A DNA stretch of 64,000 nt. Origin: Erwinia aphidicola (GTDB lineage Bacteria > Pseudomonadota > Gammaproteobacteria > Enterobacterales > Enterobacteriaceae). This document shows, one piece after another, positions 8,667-16,401 of this stretch; the stretch's first letter is position 1; each line of letters begins with the position of its first letter. The DNA lies in NCBI RefSeq assembly GCF_014773485.1, contig NZ_JACXBP010000006.1, positions 310,001 to 374,000 of the forward strand, given 5' to 3'. The translations under genes were made by a program, and so were the position numbers. Below the pieces are notes generated by a model. That model was given only the letters and a program-made list of their open reading frames with translations, was not told the DNA's origin and ran no database searches.

Positions 8667-9269
8667 ATGAAACCGAATACACTCGCCTGGCGATTGAACA
8701 TGGCTATGACCATGATGGGAATTACACAGGGTGCTTTAGCAAAAGCATCGGGCGTCTCACAGCCAACAATCTGGCGGCTGACAAAGGGAGAAGCAGAAGG
8801 CTCGCGCAAGCTGGTGGACATCGCCAGAGCGCTTGATATCAGCGTTGAGTGGCTGGCAAGTGGTGCTGGCGAGATGCGCGGCGGTCACGCCGGCAGCCCA
8901 ATTGATAAAGTTAAAGCTGGCACTACCGTTGCCCTGTGGGACAGCAACGGTAAAACCAGCGAGCAGGTCAGTACGCCTACCGGCGTCAAGGCGCGCAAGA
9001 GCTGGCGTGCTTACATCCTCGATCGCAACAGCGGCTGTGCGGAGGCCAGCGCAGGTAGCATCGTAATTATCGATACCGAGGTACCAGCAGAATCTGGAGA
9101 TCTCGTTATGGCCAGGATGAACTCACGCATCTCGGTTTACCGTTTTCTCGAAGGCCCCTCCAACGGTTTTTTAACCGTCGATGACCCGCGTTTACCCGCC
9201 GTTGAACTGTCGGAAGATGTGCAGTTAATCGGCGTCGCTATCTTTCTTATCCGCGACTTACGTCGGTAG
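8667..9269 (+). CDS. Lambda CI-type repressor (HTH plus degenerate S24 domain)
   Basis: 200 residues from the ATG at 8667. An XRE helix-turn-helix covers residues 5-60 (GITQGALAKASGVSQPTIWRLTKGE). A C-terminal domain with the S24/LexA fold pattern runs from about residue 90 to 190 (GSIVIIDTE, SGDLVMAR). The autocleavage machinery looks damaged: the usual GDSM is replaced by an RNSGC-type stretch, and the lysine expected in the V-K-R-L position is Tyr (SVYRF). RecA-stimulated self-cleavage is therefore doubtful. The upstream in-frame extension is rejected because the promoter fires at this ATG. Confidence 0.85.
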   Translation: MKPNTLAWRLNMAMTMMGITQGALAKASGVSQPTIWRLTKGEAEGSRKLVDIARALDISVEWLASGAGEMRGGHAGSPIDKVKAGTTVALWDSNGKTSEQVSTPTGVKARKSWRAYILDRNSGCAEASAGSIVIIDTEVPAESGDLVMARMNSRISVYRFLEGPSNGFLTVDDPRLPAVELSEDVQLIGVAIFLIRDLRR

Positions 9270-9661
9270 TCGCTGACCTCCTGCTCCGGCAGGAGTGTCT
9301 CTTCGTAGTGACCGCCAGACACCCTGAATAATACAGAAACCATCAGTTTTTCCTCGCGGTGACCCATCAGCGCCCTCTCATCATGACCCTGACAGTGTTG
9401 TACAATCGATATAACTGAATAGATTAGTAAAGCTTTTGGAATCTTTGGGTTTTAATTTTCAAAAAATGACAATAAAAATATTAAAAATCAACTATTTCAA
9501 CAAAATAACTCGATAGCTTAAGTTATTTTTTCAATAACATTTGATATTGATAATAACTATGGCTATCGTTTTTAGAGGCGGGATTCATCAGAAGCCTTAA
9601 GCTAAGGATTTCAGGTGAACTCAGTTATCAATGGCTCTTACTCTTCTCAGCGGAGGTCAAC
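9270..9661. other. AT-rich intergenic region with dyad and operator-like word
   Basis: 392 bases, strongly AT-rich from 9400 to 9560. An inverted repeat AATAACT...AGTTATT is at about 9504-9527. An operator-like word similar to the one at 8566 lies near 9554. No gene is supported until the ribosome binding site at 9651. Confidence 0.5.
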
Positions 9662-9934
9662 ATGGCGACAATTATCTGGAAAAGTGCTGCGCCGTCAGGA
9701 ACCTGCCGCAGTCGTTATAAAGCACGACGCGCTGCGGCCGTGGCGCAACGCCGGCGCGACAAGCTGCTGCTGCGTAAAATTAGCCAGCTGCTGGACCCGC
9801 AGGCGGGGATGGGGATCGGTGGGGGGATGCGTCAGGCTTTTTCTGCGGCGCGCGCCTGCCAGCAGTGCGGTCTGCCGCGCCAGCTGGAGTCGCGGTATTG
9901 TTCATTCTGTCAGCCACAAGCCGGCGGTAATTAG
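9662..9934 (+). CDS. Small basic zinc-ribbon protein, unknown function
   Basis: 90 residues with a very basic N-terminal half (SRYKARRAAAVAQRRRDK) and a C-terminal four-cysteine ribbon (CQQCG...YCSFC). A strong AGCGGAGGT ribosome binding site stands 5 bases before the ATG. I do not recognise the family. It could be nucleic-acid binding. It may belong to the phage-derived module or to the host. Confidence 0.65.
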   Translation: MATIIWKSAAPSGTCRSRYKARRAAAVAQRRRDKLLLRKISQLLDPQAGMGIGGGMRQAFSAARACQQCGLPRQLESRYCSFCQPQAGGN

Positions 9935-9948
9935 CCTGAGAAATGAAA

Positions 9949-9971
9949 ACAGGCCGCACCGGGCGGCCTGT
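9949..9971 (-). terminator. Terminator between two convergent small genes
   Basis: Perfect 9-bp stem (9949-9957 with 9963-9971) and 5-base loop. The T run is on the minus strand, so it terminates the acidic ORF at 9979-10137. Confidence 0.75.
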
Positions 9972-9978
9972 CAGGCAG

Positions 9979-10137
9979 TTAATCGTCTGTGCGATCGTCA
10001 TCTTCAAGTAAAGATTCAATAAACGTCCGTTGTGCGGGTGTTAACACCCAGTGATCCAGCGCTCCAGGCACCTTTTCGTCCCCGGACTCTGCACTGCCAG
10101 GTAATTCAGCAGGTGTTTTTTTATCGTCGTTGTCCAT
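9979..10137 (-). CDS. Small acidic protein (52 aa), unknown function
   Basis: 52 codons, with many Asp and Glu residues at both ends (MDNDDKK..., ...LLEDDDRTDD) around an LTPAQRTFIE helix. The terminator begins 8 bases past its stop. The ribosome binding site is weak, which keeps confidence moderate. Confidence 0.5.
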   Translation of the reverse strand: MDNDDKKTPAELPGSAESGDEKVPGALDHWVLTPAQRTFIESLLEDDDRTDD

Positions 10138-10366
10138 AATATCTTATCAATGAACACAGGCCAGCAAGCGAATCCAGCCCGAAACGGCATGCTTTGCATC
10201 TGGCATTTGTTCGAAACCCTCACCAACCCCAGCTCGCCTCCCCTCATTCTGCTAATGACGATTTCATTTTAGGATCTTTCCAGCTTGTGATAAGTGAATA
10301 ATTCTGATGTGTGCTGTTGCACAGGGAATAGCACGCCGTCGCCAGGGTGACAGCGGCGTCAGAGGG

Positions 10367-10392
10367 AGCGGCAGGCGCGGAGTCCTGCCGCT
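10367..10392. terminator. Hairpin just past cheV
   Basis: Perfect 9-bp stem and 8-base loop seven bases beyond the cheV stop. It has no clear T run on either strand, so it may protect the 3' end or act weakly. Confidence 0.45.
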
Positions 10393-10398
10393 GAAGGC

Positions 10399-11355
10399 TT
10401 ACTCCACGGCGTCTTCCAGCACCTGGTGGATCACCGCCGAGAGCTGATTGATTTCGAATTTCGCCACATAGCCATTGGCTCCGACCTTGCGCACATGGTC
10501 TTCGTTGGCGCTGCCGGACAGCGAAGAGTGGATCACTACCGGGATATTTTTCAGGTTCAGATCGCTTTTGATATTGCGCGTCAGGGTAAAACCATCCATT
10601 TCTGGCATTTCCAGATCGGTGAGAACCAGTCCAATCTTATCGTGAATCGAGTGCCCTTCGGCCTGCGCTTCCTGGTGCATCTGCTTAATCTTGTTCCACG
10701 CTTCCAGTCCGGTAGTGTGCATCAGCGCCGGAATGCCCATCGCCTTCAGGCCCTGCTCCAGCATCTGACGCGCCACCTTCGAATCTTCCGCCACGATAGC
10801 CACCGCACCCGGCTTCATCTTGAAGGATTTAATCTGTATATCGCCCTCTTTAACTTCGCGCACCGAAGGGATCACGTCATGCAGGATCTGCTCCACGTCG
10901 AGCACCATCGCCATGGTGCTGTTGTTATCGAGGCAGGCAATACTGGTGATATTGCGGGTGCTGACGCCCGACTCAGCCGCATGGACCTGGCTCCAGTCAA
11001 GGCGCACGATATCTTCCACCGACTCGACGGCGAAGGCCTGGGTGCTGCGCGCATACTCAGTGACCAGCAGCAGATTAAGGCCGGTTGCCGGGGTGCAGCC
11101 CGCAACGGCAGGCAAATCGATAACCGGGATCAGCTGACCGCGAATGTTGGCCATCCCCAGCAGCGGCGACTTCATCCCCGCCGCTTTGGTGATGTTGGTC
11201 ATCGGCACGATTTCGCGCAGCTTAAACACGTTAATGCCGAATAACTCAGGCTTGTCTTCCTGATGAGCAGACCCCAGACGGAATAACAAAAGTTCGAACT
11301 TGTTCGATAATGCGAGATTCGCTCTCTCATCAATCTCTTTCTGAAAATTATCCAT
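10399..11355 (-). CDS. cheV: CheV chemotaxis coupling / response-regulator protein
   Basis: 318 residues. The N-terminal CheW-like domain (about 20-165; GINVFKLREIVP, GMANIRGQLIPVIDLP) links chemoreceptors to CheA. The C-terminal receiver domain (about 180-315) has the phosphoacceptor Asp in VLTDLEMPEMDGFTL, the acidic pair near VAEDSK, Ser in IHSS and Lys in VAKFE. It probably tunes receptor-kinase coupling. A sigma28-like promoter lies upstream, fitting class 3 flagellar expression, and the fli operon is on the same segment beyond the prophage. Confidence 0.95.
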   Translation of the reverse strand: MDNFQKEIDERANLALSNKFELLLFRLGSAHQEDKPELFGINVFKLREIVPMTNITKAAGMKSPLLGMANIRGQLIPVIDLPAVAGCTPATGLNLLLVTEYARSTQAFAVESVEDIVRLDWSQVHAAESGVSTRNITSIACLDNNSTMAMVLDVEQILHDVIPSVREVKEGDIQIKSFKMKPGAVAIVAEDSKVARQMLEQGLKAMGIPALMHTTGLEAWNKIKQMHQEAQAEGHSIHDKIGLVLTDLEMPEMDGFTLTRNIKSDLNLKNIPVVIHSSLSGSANEDHVRKVGANGYVAKFEINQLSAVIHQVLEDAVE

Positions 11356-11441
11356 CTCTACCTCAGGTTATTATTCGTTGTTGTTGGCTTATTGGGTGCT
11401 CTGCGTGCATAGAGAGTGCACGCACTGTTCGCTATAACAAC

Positions 11442-11468
11442 TTATCGGCAGTTCTGGAAAAAAGTGCA
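11442..11468 (-). promoter_or_regulatory. Sigma28 (FliA)-like promoter of cheV
   Basis: On the minus strand a perfect -10 GCCGATAA (11442-11449) is 11 bases from a 5/8 match to the TAAAGTTT -35 element (11461-11468). Start of transcription would be about 80 bases before the cheV ATG. Confidence 0.65.
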
Positions 11469-11704
11469 GGAAAGTTTTTGCGCACTCGTCACAAGATCAC
11501 ATCATCCGACCCAAAAGCCACTTTGGCGCTGAAGGCGGGTGGAATACGGTGAGGCATCACCTCAGCGCTGACAGTGAAGCAAACCCTGATGTGATAAGGA
11601 ACGTTACTGAGGCGGCTATGTGCCGGAGGGTAAGCAGGTTGAAGTAAAGGGTGATCCCTGGCGAATTTTTGATAATTTTGCGAACAACTACTTTATTATT
11701 TTTT

Positions 11705-11842
11705 TCAGTGCGTTGGGTAAGGCCAGTGTGGGTCCCATCCTAGTGCTGACCAGGCCCCGGTCGCGACCATCCAGGCCAGCAGAGCCACAAACACCACAAT
11801 CAATGACACTTCCATCAACCGTACAACTTTAGCCTTTCTCAT
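11705..11842 (-). CDS. Small single-span membrane protein (45 aa)
   Basis: 45 residues: basic start (MRKAKVVR), one membrane helix (about 11-31, EVSLIVVFVALLAWMVATGAW by composition), then a Trp/Pro-rich tail. A GAGGAT ribosome binding site sits about 8 bases before the ATG. No family is recognised. Confidence 0.6.
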   Translation of the reverse strand: MRKAKVVRLMEVSLIVVFVALLAWMVATGAWSALGWDPHWPYPTH

Positions 11843-12247
11843 CGATTAATCCTCATGAATTACAGGGTGAACGCGCCATATAACCCTAGAATGTTACCGG
11901 TAAAGTCACAATAGAAAAGGGGCTTATTTCGCGTTGAAAATGTTAAGTTTCATTTCTATAAATAAGACCTGAATATCATTTTCGCTTAAACGGAGGGCAG
12001 GATTTGACTACAGTGGGGAGGTCAGTCCATTAGACAGGTATCGACATATCATCATTAGGTTATCTGGCAGGTGTTCCCCGGACGAGGCCAGTTTGATAAT
12101 TCAGAACCCTTTAATCCACTAAAAATTAAATGCTGAAAATTCAATGTGATAAATAGGTTTCGAGTAACTTAAAGCTTCCAGTTTACGCAGTGTTTAATTC
12201 CAAATCGTAATATAGCAGCCAACAAAACATATAAGGGATTTTGTCAC
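11843..12247. other. AT-rich intergenic region
   Basis: 405 bases between divergent small genes. No supported coding frame; only the ribosome binding site of the lipoprotein gene (AAGGGA near 12233) is clear. Confidence 0.5.
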
Positions 12248-12568
12248 ATGAAAACTTCAATCATTGCTACCACTGTTTTAATCGGTTCTTTTCTGACCGG
12301 ATGCTCTGTGCAAAATGATAAAACACAGTTTCAAGGCCTGGGGTTAACCTATCAGTCAGATATCAAAAAGCTTGATAATGGAGACTACCTCACGGAAGTT
12401 GAAGCGGCTCCTGCTGCAGGTCGCATACAAGGTGCTGTTGGCACTGCAAATAAAAAAGCTTCTGACTTTTGCCGGGTTCAAAACAAATCAATGAAAGAGG
12501 TCAAAACGGATATCGATACACACTTGCTGGTTAATGGCGTGGCTCGCCTGACTTTCAAATGCGTCTAA
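12248..12568 (+). CDS. Small lipoprotein, unknown function
   Basis: 106 residues with a lipoprotein signal (MKTSIIATTVLIGSFLTGC; lipobox LTGC, mature Cys19). The mature part has no domain I recognise. It contains two further cysteines that could pair, in DFCRVQ and at the C-terminal FKCV. It is the last host gene before attL. Confidence 0.75.
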   Translation: MKTSIIATTVLIGSFLTGCSVQNDKTQFQGLGLTYQSDIKKLDNGDYLTEVEAAPAAGRIQGAVGTANKKASDFCRVQNKSMKEVKTDIDTHLLVNGVARLTFKCV

Positions 12569-12713
12569 ATATCGCCAAGCTTCATTGCTTTAGATAAGAC
12601 CTGGAGAGCCATTGTGAAGGTGGCTCTCTAACACCACATAAATGTATTTATGCTGCTTTATCTTCCATTAGCCGCTATAACCGCATGTTTTGGTTATGCA
12701 TCACCTTATCCCG

Positions 12714-12736
12714 CTAAACCTGCATATTCATAATGT
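12714..12736. repeat. attL core (23 bp)
   Basis: CTAAACCTGCATATTCATAATGT, identical to 53711-53733. Flanking bases differ on both sides. The left flank is the chromosomal sequence that originally followed fliE. Confidence 0.95.
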
Positions 12737-12873
12737 ACTATTGGTGCGAAAAGAATGGGTTATAGATAGCAAAGAGCACGCTCAAGCAGAGCCTTGCCGC
12801 AAGATGATGCGATTAGCTGGTTTAGATCGCGTAACCTTGCGGCAATTTTTTGCCCCATTGATGCCCCAACCCA

Positions 12874-13197
12874 TCAAATCGCCGGCCCGTTGAAATCGTG
12901 ATGCTGCGTAATCGTTAGCACCACAGTCCCGATCACAATGACCTCACTCAGCCCCTCACCTTCAATCGAATCACCATCCGGCGTGATAATCGCCCTGCCC
13001 ATCATTTTCCCGATCGCCACCTCTCCGAATATCTCATAGCAAATCACAGAGCCGCTGCCGGGCGCCACTGAGCGGTCAATGACGTACTGCAGCCCGCCGA
13101 ACTCGACGAGAGACGTTGCAGATGGATGAGGGATGAATAGTCGGTTGAGGCATATGCTGTCTTCGATGTAGTCCGTAGCTGGGGATGGAAAGCCCAT
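12874..13197 (-). CDS. UmuD'-like protein lacking the protease residues
   Basis: 107 residues. It begins MGFPSPATDYIED, which matches UmuD from the residue right after its self-cleavage site, so the gene encodes the processed UmuD' form directly. The LNRLFIPHPSAT segment is also UmuD-like. The catalytic motif is missing: the GDSM serine region reads GGLQ, and the downstream lysine motif is absent. In E. coli UmuD' joins UmuC as DNA polymerase V, and phage P1 HumD is a UmuD'-like precedent. It starts by overlapping the stop of the 80-residue gene upstream and shares the LexA-box promoter. Confidence 0.75.
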   Translation of the reverse strand: MGFPSPATDYIEDSICLNRLFIPHPSATSLVEFGGLQYVIDRSVAPGSGSVICYEIFGEVAIGKMMGRAIITPDGDSIEGEGLSEVIVIGTVVLTITQHHDFNGPAI

Positions 13198-13439
13198 TAG
13201 AAGCCTCCGTTGTTCGGGTTGTACAGCAGGAACGTCCGGCGCTCACCCTCTTCCGTCGACACGTCTTTGAACGTGCTCTGATAGTGCTCTATCCAGCGAT
13301 TAGCTTCAGCTAGCGACCATTCATAGTTGACCAGCGCCAGCGCCGCTACGAAGTCAGCCGTGGTCACTGTGCGCCGCCCGTTTGCAGCTATCTGTATGCT
13401 CGCCCGGAACGCTGCCGGGATGTCGTCTCTTCTACCCAT
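13197..13439 (-). CDS. Small SOS-regulated protein, unknown function
   Basis: 80 residues from the ATG at 13439, chosen for its GAGGTG ribosome binding site. It looks like a small helical protein (MGRRDDIPAAFRAS..., NYEWSLAEANRWIEHY). It is translationally coupled (TAATG) to the UmuD'-like gene and lies just behind a LexA box. The function is not known to me. Confidence 0.7.
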   Translation of the reverse strand: MGRRDDIPAAFRASIQIAANGRRTVTTADFVAALALVNYEWSLAEANRWIEHYQSTFKDVSTEEGERRTFLLYNPNNGGF

Positions 13440-13451
13440 GATGCACCTCAA

Positions 13452-13471
13452 CACTGTTTGGATATACAGTA
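13452..13471 (-). promoter_or_regulatory. LexA (SOS) box
   Basis: On the minus strand it reads TACTGTATATCCAAACAGTG, a perfect CTGT-N8-ACAG core. It sits 13 bases before the start of the 13197-13439 gene, so that gene and the UmuD'-like gene should be SOS-induced. Confidence 0.9.
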
Positions 13472-13477
13472 TTATCT

Positions 13478-13602
13478 GATCAGGTGACCGGATTGATCAA
13501 CCGGGTGGAGCGGGGAGAATTGTCAGGATGATGATCTGGCGAGAAATTTTCCTACACTAAACTTTACGAATTCTTGCCATTGTCACGACAGATGGTAGGA
13601 TC
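13478..13602 (+). promoter_or_regulatory. gtr promoter region with four GATC sites
   Basis: Dam sites at 13478, 13495, 13533 and 13599. A possible promoter (TTGCCA, 16-base spacer, TAGGAT) ends inside the last GATC. P22-family gtr operons are known to switch phase through Dam and OxyR at such GATC clusters. OxyR half-sites were not clearly readable here. Confidence 0.5.
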
Positions 13603-13630
13603 TGCCCACTTCAAAATTTAAGATAATTCA

Positions 13631-13990
13631 ATGTATAAACTATTCGCTCGTTATGCATCTGTGGGGGTCATTAATACTGCCATTCACTGGATAGTTTTCC
13701 TGATTATTCATTGGCTTGGCGTTAATCAGGCCATGTCGAACATGTTCGCTTTTTTAGTAGCCGTTACGTTCTCATTCTTCGCCAATGCTCGGTTTACATT
13801 CAAGGGCGAAGTTACATCAGGCCGCTACATGATTTATCTGGCATTCATGGGTGCAATGGCAGCGAGTGTGGGTCAGATGAGTGACAGCCTTGAGCTGCCC
13901 TCTATCGTCACGCTTGTGACGTTCTCCGTAGTAAGCTTGGTGATGGGATTCTTCTACTCAAAATACGTTGTATTTAAGGAGAGAAAGTGA
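13631..13990 (+). CDS. gtrA: GtrA-like flippase for O-antigen glucosylation
   Basis: 119 residues with four membrane helices, the GtrA/DPMS-associated fold; it starts [16 protein letters not shown], typical of the family. It is thought to flip undecaprenyl-phosphate-glucose to the periplasmic side. It is the first of three coupled genes (gtrB starts 4 bases before its end), placed next to attL as in P22. Confidence 0.92.
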   Translation: MYKLFARYASVGVINTAIHWIVFLIIHWLGVNQAMSNMFAFLVAVTFSFFANARFTFKGEVTSGRYMIYLAFMGAMAASVGQMSDSLELPSIVTLVTFSVVSLVMGFFYSKYVVFKERK

Positions 13991-14907
13991 AAATTTCTCT
14001 GGTTGTTCCGGTCTTCAATGAAGAAGACGCTATTCCTATTTTCTACCAGTCGGTGCGTAGCGAGCTAGCGCAATATGAAGTGGAGATCGTCTTTGTTAAT
14101 GACGGCAGCTCTGACGGAACTGAGGCCATTATTAATGCGCTAGCTGTTTCTGACCAACTGGTAAAACCAATTTCCTTTACGCGGAACTTTGGTAAAGAGC
14201 CTGCACTTTTCGCTGGGCTTGAGCATGCCACTGGCGATGCTGTAATACCAATCGACGTAGACCTGCAAGACCCAATTAACGTTATTCCGCACATGATTTA
14301 CAAGTGGCAGACTGGCGCTGATGTAGTGCTGGCAAAGCGAAGTGACAGGGCGTCAGACAGCCACGTTAAGCGGAAGACTGCTGAATGGTTCTATCGGCTC
14401 CACAACAAAATAAGCTCGCCGAAGATTGAGGAAAATGTTGGTGATTTCCGCCTCATGTCACGCGCCACAGTCGAAAATATTAAGCAACTTCCTGAGCGCA
14501 ACCTGTTCATGAAAGGGGTGCTTAGTTGGGTAGGCGGTCACGTTGAAGTCGTCGAGTACACTCGCGCAGAACGTGTGGCTGGCACAACTAAATTTAATGG
14601 GTGGAAGTTGTGGAACCTAGCTCTTGAGGGCATCACGAGCTTCTCAACCCTCCCTCTGCGCATCTGGACTTACCTTGGTTTGTGTGTGGCAGGGATCTCA
14701 TTCCTTTACGGTGCATGGATGATTGTCGATACTATGGCTTTCGGTAATGCAGTGCGCGGATACCCATCATTGCTTGTGTCTATCCTTTTTCTTGGAGGTA
14801 TACAGCTGATTGGGATTGGCGTTCTCGGGGAATACATTGGAAGAATTTATGTTGAAGTTAAAAAGCGTCCAAGATACGTATTAAAAGGGAATAACAATGC
14901 GAAATAA
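13987..14907 (+). CDS. gtrB: GtrB-like bactoprenol glucosyltransferase
   Basis: 306 residues. An N-terminal GT2 domain ([28 protein letters not shown] with the metal-binding Asp residues) is followed by two C-terminal membrane helices. It transfers glucose from UDP-glucose to undecaprenyl phosphate. Length and motifs match P22/SfX GtrB closely. Confidence 0.94.
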   Translation: MKISLVVPVFNEEDAIPIFYQSVRSELAQYEVEIVFVNDGSSDGTEAIINALAVSDQLVKPISFTRNFGKEPALFAGLEHATGDAVIPIDVDLQDPINVIPHMIYKWQTGADVVLAKRSDRASDSHVKRKTAEWFYRLHNKISSPKIEENVGDFRLMSRATVENIKQLPERNLFMKGVLSWVGGHVEVVEYTRAERVAGTTKFNGWKLWNLALEGITSFSTLPLRIWTYLGLCVAGISFLYGAWMIVDTMAFGNAVRGYPSLLVSILFLGGIQLIGIGVLGEYIGRIYVEVKKRPRYVLKGNNNAK

Positions 14908-16378
14908 ATTATCGCTGAGTATAGTGTTTTCATACCTGTTAATTGGCGTTATTGCCCTTCTACTTAGAGAATTTTGGCTGATTTCTCGCAATGGCTTGCA
15001 TGTTGATGAGTCTTTGTCTTTTCTACTATCAGCATACAAAAGCATCGGATATGCATCATCGCCAGATAATATATTTCTGACTGGAAACCAACTAAGAGAA
15101 CTGATGTGGTTCCATGATAGTACATGGGCCGGCGCGATTAAAGATGTTGCGTCTTTGTGGGAATTCAATAGAGACACTCCACATAGCAACCTTTACTATT
15201 CGCTACTCAGGATGTGGTTTTCGGGTTCGGTTGATTCAAGGTCTTCATTTATAATAATATGGGCTGGTCAGTTAAACATTTTGCTTTTCGTTTTTTCGTT
15301 CATATTTCTTGCCTGCACATCATTCAAGATTACTAGTTCTCATCTAATATCATGCTTCGTGTGCATAATCGCCTTCCTAAATTCAGAATCAATTTCTAAT
15401 ACCATCTTTGCCAGACCATATCAACTTCAAGAAACGCTGATATTGGCATACATTTACGTTTCGATATGCACAATTAAGAGTGGGAAAAGAGGTTATTTAT
15501 ACTATACTTCGTACGGAGTACTGTCCGCTCTGACATTACTTACCGGTTATTTCTCAATGATATTAGTCGGAATTATGAGTTTGTTTGTTGCTGCTCATGT
15601 GCTTTACGAAATGAGAGATGAGGTGGGAGACTTTGTAAAGCGAGCCATGGTCTACATAGCTGGCACTTTATTCTTCGGGTACATAATATACCCACCTTAT
15701 CTTTTTGTTTCAAACTATAGAAAAGATGAGGCTTTGAAAAAAGCGTCAAGTGTGACAGAGAACATTATATCCTCATTGCACTCACTATCAATTGTTGATG
15801 GCACATACATCTTCGGTGTATTTTCGATTATTGTGGCAATAGCTATTTCTTTATATCTGACAGCTAGGCACAGGAAGTGGAATGATTACTCTATTGCATC
15901 CATTTTAATAACCCTATCAATTTGGTATCTTGTAGTGATGTTCTTTGCGCCGTACAAGATAGCCAGATATGTTTATCCCGCCATCCCTGTTATCGCGTTG
16001 GCATACGCATATCTTGCATCACAGATAAAAAATAGACATGTGCTTATTTCATTTGCGATCATACTTTCGGCGTTATCACTTCAGAAAATGATGGCGAACT
16101 GGAAAATAGATTATCAGTTCATTGATAAACCTATTGAGTGCCACTACGCTGATTATGACAATGTCGCATTTGTGATAGATAAGAACTATAGAATGAATGA
16201 GTTTGCAGAGTGCTTAATGCCAGATAAAAAGTATTTCTTTACCAGGAACATGGATGAAGCATTACGAAATGGGGCGAAGATAGTTATTACTGATGTAGAG
16301 TTAAATGACAGCAGGATGGAGCTATCGACTTACAAATCGAAAGCCCCTTCTTATTATAAAGTCTACATTGTTAGATAG
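14897..16378 (+). CDS. Serotype-specific GT-C glycosyltransferase (gtrC position)
   Basis: 493 residues with 10-12 predicted membrane helices and a GT-C style acidic motif early in the first loop (LHVDESLSF). It is predicted to move the lipid-linked sugar onto the O-antigen and so decides the conversion type. It is markedly AT-richer than gtrA/gtrB and the host, as is usual for this variable gene. It overlaps gtrB by 11 bases. The sugar linkage cannot be read from the sequence. Confidence 0.82.
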   Translation: MRNKLSLSIVFSYLLIGVIALLLREFWLISRNGLHVDESLSFLLSAYKSIGYASSPDNIFLTGNQLRELMWFHDSTWAGAIKDVASLWEFNRDTPHSNLYYSLLRMWFSGSVDSRSSFIIIWAGQLNILLFVFSFIFLACTSFKITSSHLISCFVCIIAFLNSESISNTIFARPYQLQETLILAYIYVSICTIKSGKRGYLYYTSYGVLSALTLLTGYFSMILVGIMSLFVAAHVLYEMRDEVGDFVKRAMVYIAGTLFFGYIIYPPYLFVSNYRKDEALKKASSVTENIISSLHSLSIVDGTYIFGVFSIIVAIAISLYLTARHRKWNDYSIASILITLSIWYLVVMFFAPYKIARYVYPAIPVIALAYAYLASQIKNRHVLISFAIILSALSLQKMMANWKIDYQFIDKPIECHYADYDNVAFVIDKNYRMNEFAECLMPDKKYFFTRNMDEALRNGAKIVITDVELNDSRMELSTYKSKAPSYYKVYIVR

Positions 16379-16381
16379 AGT

Positions 16382-16401
16382 AAAGGCCCTAGCGGGCCTT
16401 T
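16382..16401. terminator. Bidirectional terminator between gtr and tailspike genes
   Basis: Perfect 8-bp stem (16382-16389 with 16394-16401) and 4-base loop, with T or A runs at both sides. It serves convergent transcription of gtrC-type (+) and tailspike (-). Confidence 0.8.

Noticed and set aside
10041..10247. 68-codon minus-strand ORF overlapping the small acidic gene
   Set aside because: It is in another frame of the better-supported acidic ORF and has no convincing start.
12690..12893. 67-codon ORF across attL
   Set aside because: It crosses the recombination core and lacks a ribosome binding site; an accidental frame.
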